A stretch of 61,386 nucleotides of DNA from Afipia sp. 64-13 (GTDB lineage: Bacteria; Pseudomonadota; Alphaproteobacteria; Rhizobiales; Xanthobacteraceae), in contig MKUJ01000011.1 of the NCBI GenBank assembly GCA_001897755.1, positions 96,529 to 157,914 of the forward strand, in the 5' to 3' direction. The notes under the pieces were generated by a model, which made no database searches, was not told where the DNA came from, and saw only the letters and a list, made by a program, of their open reading frames with translations. Position 1 is the first letter of the stretch, and the number at the start of each line of letters is the position of its first letter. Made by a program: the position numbers and the translations under genes. Positions 46,229 to 54,791 of the stretch are shown piece after piece.

Positions 46229-46891
46229 TCAGGCCGCGGCCGGCATCAGGGCCATGAAACCGTTCCAGATGATCTGGATTCCGATGCAGAACAGGATGAA
46301 GGCGGACAGCCGCATCACCACGCTGGTGCCGCGCTCGCCAAGCCCGGCGACGATGCTGCCGGCGAAGCGGTAGCAGACATAGATGGTGGCCGCGATCGCG
46401 GCGAGCCCGGCGATCGCGCCGCCGCCGAGCAGGGCAAGTTCGCCGAGGCCGCCCGACAAGGTCGGCCGCTGGCTGCCCAGCGTGACCGCGACCGAGATCG
46501 AGCCGGGGCCGACGGTCAGCGGCATGGTCAGGGGATAGAAGGCGTCGATCGGGGCGCCCGGCGCGTTGTTGGTGGCGCTGCGCTGGTCCGCCAGTTCCTC
46601 ATTGGCGTGCAGCAGCTTCCAGGCGAAGGCGGCGACCACGCAGCCGCCGGCGACGCGCACGATCGGCAAAGTGATGCCGAAGAATTCCAGCACATGCGAG
46701 CCGATGAACAGCGAGCCGAGCAGCAGCAGGAAGCTGTTGACGGCGACGCCGCGCGCCAGCACCTCGCGGTTCTGCGGCGCTGGCCAGGTCAGGCGCAGGA
46801 AGATCGGCGCGCTGCCGACCGGATTGACGATCGGAAACAGGCCGGCATAGACCAGCAGAAATGCGTTGAGGGCGCTTGCGGTGCTGTTCAG
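46229..46891 (-). CDS. MarC family membrane protein with apparent CTG start
   Basis: A 220-residue integral membrane protein with six hydrophobic helices, family MarC (function unknown; not antibiotic efflux despite its name). The conserved beginning LNAFLLVYAGLFPIVNPVGS is fully encoded, but the reading frame offers no ATG, GTG or TTG before it. The only fitting start is CTG at 46891, 6 bp after a perfect GGAGG, giving (M)NSTASALNAF. A GTG at 46762 would remove the first conserved helix and a half, so it is unlikely. Other blocks: YPLTMPLTVGPGSISVAVTLG and GIQIIWNGFMAL. It starts 30 bp after lysC and is probably cotranscribed. Confidence 0.82.
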   Translation of the reverse strand: MNSTASALNAFLLVYAGLFPIVNPVGSAPIFLRLTWPAPQNREVLARGVAVNSFLLLLGSLFIGSHVLEFFGITLPIVRVAGGCVVAAFAWKLLHANEELADQRSATNNAPGAPIDAFYPLTMPLTVGPGSISVAVTLGSQRPTLSGGLGELALLGGGAIAGLAAIAATIYVCYRFAGSIVAGLGERGTSVVMRLSAFILFCIGIQIIWNGFMALMPAAA

Positions 46892-46921
46892 GACCCGCCT
46901 CCCGGAAGGCCGGGAATGATC

Positions 46922-48175
46922 TCAGGTCTGATCGAGGCCGTAAAGCGTATGCAGCGTGCGCACCGCGAGTTCGGTGTAGGCCGCGTCGATCAGGAGCGAG
47001 AACTTGATCTCCGAGGTGGTGATGGCGCGGATGTTGATATTGCGCTCCGACAGCGCCTTGAAGGCGCGGGCGGCGACGCCGGCATGGCTGCGCATGCCGA
47101 TGCCGATCACCGAGACCTTGGCGACATCGGTCGCGGCATCGACCTTGGCGTAGCCGATCTTGTCCTTGGCCTTGGCGATGGTGTCCTTGGCGCGGACGAA
47201 GTCGGTGGCCGGCACCGTGAAGGTGAGGTCGGTGTATTTGCCGTCCTCCGACACGTTCTGCACGATCATGTCGACATTGATGCTGGCGTCGGCGAGCGGC
47301 CCGAAGATCGCGGCCGCGATGCCCGGCTTGTCCTCGATGTGGCGCACCGAAATCTGGGCCTCGTCCTTGGAGAAGGCGATGCCGGTGACGACTTGGCTTT
47401 CCACGATTTCCTCCTCGCTGCAGATCAGCGTACCCGGCGGCGTGCCGTGTGGATCGATATCTTCCGGTTTGTCGAAGCTTGAACGGACGAAGATCGGCAT
47501 GTTGTGCACGAGGCCGAGCTCGACCGAGCGGACCTGCAGCACCTTGGCGCCCTGCGAGGCCATTTCCAGCATTTCCTCGAACGCGACCTTGTCCAGCCGC
47601 TTCGCCTTCGGCACCACGCGCGGGTCGGTGGTGTAGACGCCGTCGACATCGGTGTAGATGTCGCAGCGGTCGGCGTGCAGCGCGGCAGCGATCGCCACCG
47701 CCGAGGTGTCGGAGCCGCCGCGGCCCAGCGTGGTGATGCGCCCGCTGTCCTTGTGGATGCCCTGGAAGCCGGCGATCACCGCGACTTCCTTGCGGGTCTT
47801 GAACCGCGAGACGATCTCGCTGCCGTCGATGCCGAGAATCCGCGCCGAGGCATGGGCGTCGCTGGTGTGGATCGGAATCTGCCAGCCCTGCCAGGAGCGG
47901 GCCTGGATGCCGAGGCCTTGCAGCGCGATCGCGAGCAGCCCCGAAGTGACCTGCTCGCCGGAGGCGACCACCGCGTCGTATTCGCGGGCATCGTGCAGCG
48001 CCGAGGTTTCCTTGGCCCAGCCGACCAGTTCGTTGGTCTTGCCGGACATGGCCGAGACCACCACGGCGACGTCGTGGCCGGCATCGACCTCGCGCTTGAC
48101 GTGACGCGCGACGTTCTGGATGCGCTCGACATTGGCGACGGACGTGCCGCCGAATTTCATGACTAGGCGGCCCAT
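46922..48175 (-). CDS. lysC: Aspartate kinase
   Basis: A 417-residue kinase phosphorylating aspartate, first step to lysine, threonine and methionine. Catalytic domain: [15 protein letters not shown] at the N-terminus, [18 protein letters not shown], and [19 protein letters not shown]. Two C-terminal ACT domains ([18 protein letters not shown] and [19 protein letters not shown]) bind the feedback inhibitors lysine/threonine. ATG 48175 is taken because MGRLVMKF is the usual alphaproteobacterial start and AAAGGGAAA precedes it. marC follows. Confidence 0.96.
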   Translation of the reverse strand: MGRLVMKFGGTSVANVERIQNVARHVKREVDAGHDVAVVVSAMSGKTNELVGWAKETSALHDAREYDAVVASGEQVTSGLLAIALQGLGIQARSWQGWQIPIHTSDAHASARILGIDGSEIVSRFKTRKEVAVIAGFQGIHKDSGRITTLGRGGSDTSAVAIAAALHADRCDIYTDVDGVYTTDPRVVPKAKRLDKVAFEEMLEMASQGAKVLQVRSVELGLVHNMPIFVRSSFDKPEDIDPHGTPPGTLICSEEEIVESQVVTGIAFSKDEAQISVRHIEDKPGIAAAIFGPLADASINVDMIVQNVSEDGKYTDLTFTVPATDFVRAKDTIAKAKDKIGYAKVDAATDVAKVSVIGIGMRSHAGVAARAFKALSERNINIRAITTSEIKFSLLIDAAYTELAVRTLHTLYGLDQT

Positions 48176-48366
48176 TTTCCCTTTATCGCGGCGAATGGCG
48201 CGTCCCGTTGACGGTTGATCTGATGCGCCGGTTCCGGGGAAAACCCCCGCGGCTCCGGCCCGAAAAGGCGCTATACATACCCGCGCCGGGATCGGCAAGC
48301 CATTCGGTTCCAGCCGGCGCCGGGCCGGTTTGATCAGGGCCAAACCAGATCGGGACGGATCGGGCT

Positions 48367-48831
48367 ATGGGACGTTATGTCGACGAGATTCTGCAGCCGG
48401 GCGAAAAGGTGCGCTACTCCACCACGATCCACGGCATCGTCTATCTGCCGGGCCTGTCGTGCTGGCTCGGGTCCGTCATTTGCCTGATCGCGGCGCAGGG
48501 CGCACCCGGCGGCTGGGGCCTCGCGCTGCTGGTGGCGAGCGCGGCGCTGGCGCTGGTCGGCGGCATTCTGGTGTTCCAGGCCTGGTTTCGGCGCTGGACC
48601 ACCGAGACGGACGTCACCTCCATGCGCGTCATCCACAAGCAAGGCTTCATCCGGCGGCGGACCTTTGAGATGAATCTCGATAGAGTGGAAAGCGTCGACG
48701 TCGATCAGAGCATTCTCGGCCGGATTTTCGGCTGGGGCGACATCACGATTCGCGGCGTCGGCGAGGGTGTCGAACGGCTCAGGATGATCCGTTCGCCGCT
48801 GCAATTCCGCAACCACATCACGGCGCACTGA
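48367..48831 (+). CDS. PH domain-containing membrane protein (DUF304, bPH2-like)
   Basis: A 154-residue protein with two hydrophobic helices (about 27-45 and 52-72) followed by a bacterial PH-like domain: TTETDVTSMRVIHKQGFIRRRTFEMNLDRVESVDVDQS, then GWGDITIRGVG. YdbS/YdbT-type proteins share this arrangement; function unknown. ATG 48367, divergent from lysC over 191 bp. ubiG follows 12 bp after the stop, so the two are likely cotranscribed, though the functional connection is not evident. Confidence 0.88.
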   Translation: MGRYVDEILQPGEKVRYSTTIHGIVYLPGLSCWLGSVICLIAAQGAPGGWGLALLVASAALALVGGILVFQAWFRRWTTETDVTSMRVIHKQGFIRRRTFEMNLDRVESVDVDQSILGRIFGWGDITIRGVGEGVERLRMIRSPLQFRNHITAH

Positions 48832-48843
48832 AACCCAAGAAGC

Positions 48844-49596
48844 ATGACCAGCATGACGGCCACCTCCTCACCCTCCAGCGTCGATCCCGCCGAGATCGCG
48901 CGGTTCTCCAGGCTGTCGGAACAGTGGTGGGACCCCAAGGGCAAGATGAAGCCGCTGCACGCGATCAACCCGCTGCGGCTGGCCTATATCCGCGACGCCG
49001 CCTGCCGCAAGTTCGACCGCAGCCCGAAAAGCCTGAACTGTCTCGCCGGTCTGCGTATCCTCGATATCGGCTGCGGCGCGGGGCTGTTGTGCGAACCGCT
49101 GACCCGGCTCGGCGCCGAGGTGATCGGGGTCGATCCGTCCGACACCAATATCGCGGTGGCCAAGCTGCATGCCGAGCGCGGCCATCTGTCCATCGACTAT
49201 CGCGCCACCACCATCGAGGCGATGGACCCGCGCGAGCGTTTCGACATCGTGCTGGCGATGGAGGTGGTCGAGCATGTCACCGATGTCGGCGCGTTCCTCG
49301 ACCGCTGCGCGGCGGTGCTCAAGCCGAACGGCCTGATGCTGGTCTCCACTTTGAACCGCACCTGGAAGAGTTTCGCGCTCGCCATCGTCGGCGCCGAATA
49401 CGTGCTGCGCTGGCTGCCGCGCGGCACCCATCAATGGGACAAGTTCGTCACTCCGGCGGAGCTGACGCATCATCTGTCGCGCAACAAGCTTGCCGTCACC
49501 GAGGAGGCCGGCGTGGTCTACAATCCGCTCGCCGACCGCTGGAGCCTGTCCTCGGACATGGACGTCAACTACATGGTGATCGCCGAAACGGCGTGA
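48844..49596 (+). CDS. ubiG: Ubiquinone biosynthesis O-methyltransferase UbiG
   Basis: A 250-residue SAM-dependent methyltransferase carrying out both O-methylations of ubiquinone synthesis. N-terminal [29 protein letters not shown] is the UbiG signature; motif I is [24 protein letters not shown]-like SAM region [15 protein letters not shown]; post motif [16 protein letters not shown]-terminal [14 protein letters not shown] is also typical. ATG 48844 with second ATG at 48853 possible. Lies 12 bp after the PH-domain gene; a palindromic element begins 30 bp after the stop. Confidence 0.95.
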   Translation: MTSMTATSSPSSVDPAEIARFSRLSEQWWDPKGKMKPLHAINPLRLAYIRDAACRKFDRSPKSLNCLAGLRILDIGCGAGLLCEPLTRLGAEVIGVDPSDTNIAVAKLHAERGHLSIDYRATTIEAMDPRERFDIVLAMEVVEHVTDVGAFLDRCAAVLKPNGLMLVSTLNRTWKSFALAIVGAEYVLRWLPRGTHQWDKFVTPAELTHHLSRNKLAVTEEAGVVYNPLADRWSLSSDMDVNYMVIAETA

Positions 49597-49625
49597 GAGT
49601 CCGATTTCAAGCGAATAGATCGAGG

Positions 49626-49739
49626 GTCGTCCCGGCGCAGGCCGGGACCCATACCCACCGGCTTTGCAATAGAGATGTCGGACCCGCCGTTTCAAAAGGA
49701 TCGACAGGGAATATGGGTCCCGGCCTGCGCCGGGACGAC
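49626..49739. repeat. Palindromic intergenic element, family B, copy 1
   Basis: Two 28-bp arms, 49626-49653 and 49712-49739, are perfect inverted copies; the left begins GTCGTCCCGGCGCAGGCCGG. Each arm is itself palindromic (GTCCCGGC/GCCGGGAC), so the RNA could form a cloverleaf of hairpins. The 58-bp centre differs from copy 2. It sits between ubiG and the EamA gene and belongs to a dispersed family; copy 2 is at 54662. Confidence 0.9.
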
Positions 49740-49818
49740 CTGATAAAAGATCCGGCATGACGGCAAACATCCTGAACAGACAGCCTGCATGTTCGGTCAG
49801 GCAGCGAGGCCGCCTCCG

Positions 49819-50718
49819 ATGACCGATTTCGTCTGGCTCTGGATTCCGTTCACGCTGGTCGGCGCCGCCGGGCAGGTGGCGCGCAATGCCATGCAGCGCA
49901 ATCTGACCGGGCCGCTCGGCACGCTCGGCGCGACGCATATCCGCTTTCTGTTCGGCTTTCCGTTCGCGCTGGCGTTTCTGGCGCTGGTTCTGGCCGCGAC
50001 CGGCGAGCGGCTGTCCTGGCCGGCTTCCGGATTTGTCGTCTGGCTCGTGGTCGGCGGCATGGCGCAGATCGTCGCCACCGCCTTGATGCTGGCGGCGATG
50101 AACGAACGCTCCTTTGTCGTCACCACGGCGTATCTGAAGACCGAGGCGATCCAGGCGGCGCTGTTCGGCTTCGTCTTTCTTTCGGATCATCTGACGGCGC
50201 TCAAGCTGTTCGCCATCGTGCTCGCGACCGTCGGCGTGGTCGTCACCGCGCTGCGCCCCGGCGGCGCCAAGGGGTTCGGCGACTGGCGGCCGACCGCGCT
50301 CGGTCTTTTGGCTGCCGCGTTCTTCGCGCTCTCGGCGGTCGGCTATCGCGGCGCGATTTTGCAGGTGACGGGCGTGAGCTTCGTCGTCGCGGCGAGCGTC
50401 ACGCTGGTGGCGACGCTGCTGCTGCAAAGTCTCGTGCTGTCCGGATGGCTGCTGCTGCGCCATCCCGGCGTGATGAGCGCGATCTTCCGGCTGTGGAAGC
50501 CCTCGCTGTTCGCCGGCTTCATGGGCGCGTTCGCCTCGCTGTTCTGGTTTCTGGCTTTCGCGCTGACCGCGGCGGCGAATGTGCGCACGCTGGCGCTGGT
50601 CGAGGTGCTGTTCGCGCAAGGCGCGGCGTATTACGTGATGAAGCAGCCGGTCTCCTGGCGCGAGCTTGCCGGAATCGCGTTGATCGTCATCGGCGTCGGC
50701 GTTCTGATCGCCGGATAG
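49819..50718 (+). CDS. DMT superfamily (EamA) transporter
   Basis: A 299-residue membrane protein with about ten helices in two EamA repeats (about 3-140 and 150-297). Motifs such as MNERSFVVTTAYLKTEAIQAALFGFVFLSD and ALTAAANVRTLALVEVLFAQG are the transport-helix pattern at the end of each repeat. Substrate unknown. ATG 49819 is preferred since MTDFVWLWIPFTLVG begins the first helix; an in-frame upstream ATG (49789) adds a non-conserved decapeptide. Its stop directly abuts that of the convergent EamA gene at 50719. Closest to the EamA-type proteins found beside ubiG/DUF1178 in rhizobia (memory). Confidence 0.86.
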   Translation: MTDFVWLWIPFTLVGAAGQVARNAMQRNLTGPLGTLGATHIRFLFGFPFALAFLALVLAATGERLSWPASGFVVWLVVGGMAQIVATALMLAAMNERSFVVTTAYLKTEAIQAALFGFVFLSDHLTALKLFAIVLATVGVVVTALRPGGAKGFGDWRPTALGLLAAAFFALSAVGYRGAILQVTGVSFVVAASVTLVATLLLQSLVLSGWLLLRHPGVMSAIFRLWKPSLFAGFMGAFASLFWFLAFALTAAANVRTLALVEVLFAQGAAYYVMKQPVSWRELAGIALIVIGVGVLIAG

Positions 50719-51165
50719 TCATCGCCGCAGCACGATCAGAACCGCGCCGGCCGCGATCAGAACAATGCCGAGCCAGCCGGTGGCGGACGGACGCTCGCCG
50801 AGAAAAATCACGCCGAACAGCGCCACCATCACCACGCTTAATTTGTCGACCGGCGCGACCAGCGTCGCCGGGCCGAGCTTGAGCGCGCGAAAATAGCAAA
50901 GCCACGACGCCCCCGTTGCGAGTCCAGACAGCACGAGGAAGAACCAGCTTCGCGTCGAAACCGGGCCGGGCGCCGACAGCCGCCCGGTGGCGAACAGCAG
51001 AAGCGCAAAGCTCATCAGAACGACGACGGTGCGGATGAACGTGGCGACATCGGGATCGATGTCCTCGACGCCGATCTTGGCAAAGATCGCGGTCAGCGCC
51101 GCGAACGATGCCGAGAGCAGCGCCCAGAACTGCCATGATGACGGCGAGAGCGCAGTCGGCTCCAT
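50719..51165 (-). CDS. Single-domain EamA transporter (half-size DMT protein)
   Basis: A 148-residue protein containing one EamA repeat with about five helices: FWALLSASFAALTAIFAKIG, TVVVLMSFALLLFATG, SWFFLVLSGLATGASWLCYF-like and LGPATLVAPVDKLSVVMVALFGVIFLGERPS. Half-size DMT proteins work as dimers, often with antiparallel topology. Substrate unknown. ATG 51165. Convergent with the full-size transporter without any gap, and downstream of DUF1178 on the opposite side by 36 bp on the same strand orientation, but reading away from it. Confidence 0.85.
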   Translation of the reverse strand: MEPTALSPSSWQFWALLSASFAALTAIFAKIGVEDIDPDVATFIRTVVVLMSFALLLFATGRLSAPGPVSTRSWFFLVLSGLATGASWLCYFRALKLGPATLVAPVDKLSVVMVALFGVIFLGERPSATGWLGIVLIAAGAVLIVLRR

Positions 51166-51201
51166 TCGTGATCCCTTCGCCGCGCCCAGCGGCGCTCCCG
51201 G

Positions 51202-51684
51202 CTAGTTGCGGTCGCCGGGCAGCACCGGAAGCGGCACCACATCGACGCCCTCGTCGAGCAGCGCGCGCGCCTCGTCATTGGAGGCCTCGCCATAGATGGC
51301 GCGGTGCTCGATCTCGCCATAATGCATCTTGCGCGCTTCGTTAGGGAAACGCGAGCCGACATTCTCCGCCGTCTTGGTGACGTGGTCGCGCAACTCCCGC
51401 AGCTTGGCGGCAAGTTCGCGTGCTTCCGGCGCCATCGCCAGCGGCGCGGATGTATCGGGCGTCGTGTTCGGCACCGCTGCGGCCTCGGGCGCGACGACCT
51501 CGCGGTCCGCGTCGCGGCCCTTGCGGGTAAGCCGCGGCGCCATCACGGCTTTCTCGACGGCGGTCGAGCCGCAGGCCGGGCAGGCCACCAGCTTGCGCCG
51601 GCGCTGGCTGTCATAGGCCGCCGAGCTTCGAAACCAGCTTTCGAAGCGGTGGCCGCATTCACAGCGCAGCGCATAGCGGATCAT
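51202..51684 (-). CDS. DUF1178 family zinc-ribbon-like protein
   Basis: A 160-residue cytosolic protein. The N-terminus has a zinc-ribbon-like arrangement: ALRCECGHRFESWFRSS and VACPACGSTAVEKAVMAP give two Cys pairs. The C-terminal motif GSRFPNEARKMHYGEIEHRAIYGEAS is the hallmark of DUF1178. Function unknown; family members are found beside the nitrilase-like and grxC genes as here. Its ATG overlaps the nitrilase stop (ATGA at 51681-51684), so it is the last gene of the coupled comF-grxC-nit-DUF1178 run. Confidence 0.9.
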   Translation of the reverse strand: MIRYALRCECGHRFESWFRSSAAYDSQRRRKLVACPACGSTAVEKAVMAPRLTRKGRDADREVVAPEAAAVPNTTPDTSAPLAMAPEARELAAKLRELRDHVTKTAENVGSRFPNEARKMHYGEIEHRAIYGEASNDEARALLDEGVDVVPLPVLPGDRN

Positions 51685-52565
51685 GCCGAACTCCGCACCA
51701 GATGAAGCTGATCGGGGCCGAGGCGCGGGTCGCGCACGGTGAAGCGGCGGCCGTGCTGCAGCGATGGGATGCTCTTGCGCACGCTCTCCACCTTGGCCGG
51801 ATCGATCTGCGCCAGCACCACGCCGGGCTCGCTGCCGCCTTCGGCCAGCACGGTGCCCCACGGATCGATGATCAGCGAGTGGCCGAAGGTCTCGCGCTTG
51901 TTCTCATGCACGCCGCCCTGCGCGGCGGCGAAGATGAAGCAGCCGTTCTCGATGGCGCGGGCGCGCAGCAGCGTGTGCCAGTGCGCCGCGCCGGTCTTCT
52001 GCGTGAAGGCGGCCGGCACGGTGATGAACGAGGCGCCGGCTTCGGCGAGCGCGCGGTACAGCGCGGGAAAACGCAGATCGTAGCAGATGGTCAGTCCGAT
52101 CCGGCCCCACGGCAGGTCGGCGATCACCGCGGTCTCGCCCGGCTGGTAGTTGGCCGACTCGCGATAGCTCTCGCCATTCTCGAGATCGATGTCGAACATG
52201 TGGATCTTGTCGTAGCTGGCGAGAATATCGCCGCTCGGCGCGATCAGGAACGAGCGGTTGACGGCGCGCTCCGGCGAGGCTTTCAGCGCCAGCGAGCCGA
52301 TATGCAGATGGATGTTGAGGTCATGGGCGAGCGCGCGGAACGCCTTGAGCGAGGCGTCGTCCTCCTCGGATGCAAGCAGTTCGAACAGCGCCTTGCGGTT
52401 CTCCTGCATCACGTTGGTGACTTCGGGCGTCAGCACATAGTCCGCGCCCTTGTCCTTCGCCTCGCGAATGAGGCGCACCGCCTGTTCGAGATTGTCGGCC
52501 GGGTGCAGGCCGGTGCGCATCTGCACCAGCGCGGCGGTGAAAGGCGTGACGTGTGTTTCGGTCAT
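51681..52565 (-). CDS. Carbon-nitrogen hydrolase (nitrilase superfamily), probable deaminated glutathione amidase
   Basis: A 294-residue nitrilase-fold amidase with the triad Glu48 (LTPEVTN), Lys120 ([11 protein letters not shown]) and Cys161 ([14 protein letters not shown]). The CYDLRFP and [16 protein letters not shown] segments match the Nit1/YbeM branch, whose members repair deaminated glutathione formed by transaminase side reactions, rather than plant-type nitrilases. Placement between grxC (2 bp upstream) and DUF1178 (overlapping) supports a glutathione-related job. ATG 52565. The specific substrate is inference from family and context. Confidence 0.88.
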   Translation of the reverse strand: MTETHVTPFTAALVQMRTGLHPADNLEQAVRLIREAKDKGADYVLTPEVTNVMQENRKALFELLASEEDDASLKAFRALAHDLNIHLHIGSLALKASPERAVNRSFLIAPSGDILASYDKIHMFDIDLENGESYRESANYQPGETAVIADLPWGRIGLTICYDLRFPALYRALAEAGASFITVPAAFTQKTGAAHWHTLLRARAIENGCFIFAAAQGGVHENKRETFGHSLIIDPWGTVLAEGGSEPGVVLAQIDPAKVESVRKSIPSLQHGRRFTVRDPRLGPDQLHLVRSSA

Positions 52566-52567
52566 GA

Positions 52568-52837
52568 TCAGGCCTTGTTGCCGGCGAGCAGCGGATCGAG
52601 CCGGCCGGCCTGGTCGAGCGCATACAGATCGTCGCAGCCCCCGACATGAAAATCGTCGATGAAAATCTGCGGGAAGGTGGTGCCGCCATTGGCGCGCGCC
52701 AGCATCTTCGGCCGTGCGGTGGGATCGATTCCGGCGTCGTATTCGATAAATGTCGCGTTCTTGCGCGTCAGCAGCGCCTTGGCGGCGCTGCAATAGCCGC
52801 AGCCGGGCCGTGTGTAGATTTCGATGTTGGCGGGCAT
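52568..52837 (-). CDS. grxC: Glutaredoxin 3
   Basis: An 89-residue dithiol glutaredoxin reducing disulfides with glutathione. Active site CGYC in TRPGCGYCSAAKALL near residues 13-16; the cis-proline region GGTTFPQIFIDDFHVGGCDDL completes the glutathione-binding groove, including the conserved non-active cysteine of Grx3. ATG 52837. Its stop is 2 bp before the nitrilase start, and comF lies 29 bp upstream, so it is in the middle of a tight operon. Confidence 0.95.
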   Translation of the reverse strand: MPANIEIYTRPGCGYCSAAKALLTRKNATFIEYDAGIDPTARPKMLARANGGTTFPQIFIDDFHVGGCDDLYALDQAGRLDPLLAGNKA

Positions 52838-52866
52838 GTGCTTCCGTCGGTTCTGAACCTGCCCAA

Positions 52867-53691
52867 TTATATGGGAGTTCGGAAACCGTCCACAACCCGC
52901 GCGAACACCAGCACGTCCACGTTGCGCGCTTTTGCCCGCAGCAGCGCACGGGCGCAGGCGTCGGCGGTGGCGCCGGAGGTCAGCACATCGTCGATCAGCA
53001 CGATCCGGCGGCCTTCGACCGCGCTTCTGTTCTCCGGCAGCACCTTGAAGGCACCCTGCACATTGCGGGCGCGCTCGGCGCGCGACAGGCCGATCTGCTG
53101 TTCGGTCGGGCGGACACGTGTCAGCGCCTCGCGCGCCATCGGGGTGCCCGCGTGCCCGGCGATGACGCGCGCGAGCGCGCCGGACTGGTTGTAGCGCCGG
53201 CTCCAGCTTCGCTTCCAGTGCAGCGGCACCGGCACCAAAAGGTCGGCCTCGGCGAGCAACTCAGCGCCGGCGCGGACCATCCAGCGCCCCATTGCCGGGG
53301 CGAGGTCGGTGCGATCCTGATATTTCAGCGCGTGAACCATGGTGCGGGCGACATCGTCGTAGCGCACGGCGGCGCGGGCGCGCCGATAGGACGGCGGGCT
53401 CGCGATCGCTTCCATCGACAGCAGGCCGGGGCCGGGATCGTAGACGAAGGGAATGCCGAGCCGGGAACAGAATGGCGGCGCGATGAACGACAGCCGCGCC
53501 CAGCAGGCCGGGCAGAGCCCTTCGCCGTCCACCGGCTCGCGGCAGGCAACGCACAGTGTCGGCAGCGCGAGATCGAGCGCCATCCGCCCGGCGGACGACA
53601 ATGCCGCGCGGCAGGCGGCCAGCAATTTTGCCGGCCGGCGCGGCGCCGGGCGCGTGCCGGATGGATTGGCGGACGCGAGGGGAGTGTCCAT
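52867..53691 (-). CDS. comF: ComF family phosphoribosyltransferase-like protein
   Basis: A 274-residue protein with an N-terminal double zinc-ribbon: LCVACREPVDGEGLCPACW (two CxxC pairs), and a C-terminal phosphoribosyltransferase-type domain with YNQSGALARVIAG and the PRPP-loop motif IVLIDDVLTSGATADAC. ComF is needed for DNA uptake in naturally competent bacteria, but rhizobial copies are kept without known competence. ATG 53691; upstream basic 30 residues are poorly conserved, so the start is less sure. First gene of comF-grxC-nit-DUF1178. Confidence 0.9.
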   Translation of the reverse strand: MDTPLASANPSGTRPAPRRPAKLLAACRAALSSAGRMALDLALPTLCVACREPVDGEGLCPACWARLSFIAPPFCSRLGIPFVYDPGPGLLSMEAIASPPSYRRARAAVRYDDVARTMVHALKYQDRTDLAPAMGRWMVRAGAELLAEADLLVPVPLHWKRSWSRRYNQSGALARVIAGHAGTPMAREALTRVRPTEQQIGLSRAERARNVQGAFKVLPENRSAVEGRRIVLIDDVLTSGATADACARALLRAKARNVDVLVFARVVDGFRTPI

Positions 53692-53805
53692 CGTTCAAGG
53701 CTAGTCCCGGCGGACCATGGCCTCAAGCATTGTCGGGCCGAACCGCGCGGGATCGTTCTTGCGCCGGAGCATTGCGGCGCGGGGGCGAGCGGCGTAACAG
53801 GGGCC

Positions 53806-54690
53806 ATGGCCGCCCCCGACCACGATCCGCCACGGTTCTTCGACCGCGCATTGCTGCGCCGGCGGCAACATCGTGCGCAGGCGCTGGGCGCGGAGACCTT
53901 TCTGTTCGACCGCGTCGCCGCCGATATGGACGAGCGGCTCGGCGCGGTGGTGCGGACGTTCGATCGCGCCATCGATGTCGGCTCGCCCGGCGAAGCGGTG
54001 ATGCAGGCGCTGGGCGCGCGGGCGGGCAAGGCCGCCGCGATCGCGTTGCCGGACAGCGACAGCGAGCCGCTGCCGCTCGCGCGCGAGGCGTTCGATCTCG
54101 CGGTCTCGCTCTTCGCGCTGCAGGCGGTCAACGATCTGCCCGGTACGCTGGCGCAGATCCGCCGCGCCTTGAAGCCGGACGGCTATTTCCTCGCCGCGAT
54201 GGCGGGTGGCGACACGCTGACCGAATTGCGGCAGGCGTTCGCCGCGGCCGAAGCGGAGATCGAGGGCGGGCTGTCGCCGCGGGTCGCGCCGATGGTCGAT
54301 CTTCGCGATGCCGGGGCGCTGTTGCAGCGTGCGGGGTTTGCGTTGCCGGTGACCGATGTCGACCGCGTCGTGGTGCGTTACGGCCATGTGTTCGCGCTGA
54401 TGCAGGATCTGCGGCGGATGGGCGCGACCAATATTCTGTCCGAGCGCCGGCGCGCGCCGCTGCGCCGCGCCACGCTGGCGCGGATGGCGGAGATTTATGG
54501 CGAACGCTTCGCCGACGCCGACGGCCGCATCCGCGCCACCTTCGATATCGTGTGGATGGCGGGCTGGGCGCCGCATGACAGCCAGCCCAAACCGCTGAAG
54601 CCGGGCTCGGCGACAATGTCGCTGGAAGAGGCGGTGAAGAAGGCGGGTCATCCCTCCGCGAGTCGTCCCGGCGAAGGCCGGGACCCATAA
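53806..54690 (+). CDS. BioC/NDUFAF5-like methyltransferase whose C-terminus runs into a palindromic repeat
   Basis: A 294-residue methyltransferase-fold protein. FDRALLRRRQHRAQAL at the N-terminus and the helix FLFDRVAADMDERL are typical of the family near BioC and the complex I assembly factor NDUFAF5. The SAM glycine loop is eroded (AIDVGSPGEAVMQAL). SLFALQAVNDLPGTLAQIRRALKPDGYFLAAMAGGDTLTELR spans motifs II-III. The last residues, SRPGEGRDP and the TAA stop, are encoded by repeat family B (54662 on), so the original C-terminus ended near AGHPSA. ATG 53806 is 114 bp from divergent comF. Methyl acceptor unknown. Confidence 0.85.
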   Translation: MAAPDHDPPRFFDRALLRRRQHRAQALGAETFLFDRVAADMDERLGAVVRTFDRAIDVGSPGEAVMQALGARAGKAAAIALPDSDSEPLPLAREAFDLAVSLFALQAVNDLPGTLAQIRRALKPDGYFLAAMAGGDTLTELRQAFAAAEAEIEGGLSPRVAPMVDLRDAGALLQRAGFALPVTDVDRVVVRYGHVFALMQDLRRMGATNILSERRRAPLRRATLARMAEIYGERFADADGRIRATFDIVWMAGWAPHDSQPKPLKPGSATMSLEEAVKKAGHPSASRPGEGRDP

Positions 54691-54780
54691 TCCCTGAGTT
54701 GGCAGATTCACCGCTGGAGCGAGCCGGTCCCCGTTCATCGTTTTACAGGGGCTATGGGTCCCGGCCTTCGCCGGGACGAC
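54662..54780. repeat. Palindromic intergenic element, family B, copy 2
   Basis: Arms at 54662-54689 and 54753-54780 are 28-bp perfect inverted copies; the left begins GTCGTCCCGGCGAAGGCCGG. They differ from copy 1 at one arm position (GAA for GCA centre) with the compensating change in the partner arm, which argues for selection on, or gene conversion of, the paired structure. The left arm encodes the end of the methyltransferase at 53806. Right arm ends 11 bp from the mutT stop. Confidence 0.92.
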
Positions 54781-54791
54781 CGCAGAATTTT

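Noticed and set aside
52750-53805. Long upstream extension of the methyltransferase frame at 53806
   Set aside because: It would overlap comF and grxC antisense; conserved methyltransferase sequence starts only at 53806.
49626-54780. Composite transposon bounded by the two family B elements
   Set aside because: The 5-kb between them is core genes (EamA, DUF1178, nitrilase, grxC, comF) in conserved order, with no transposase; the elements are dispersed palindromes, not transposon ends.
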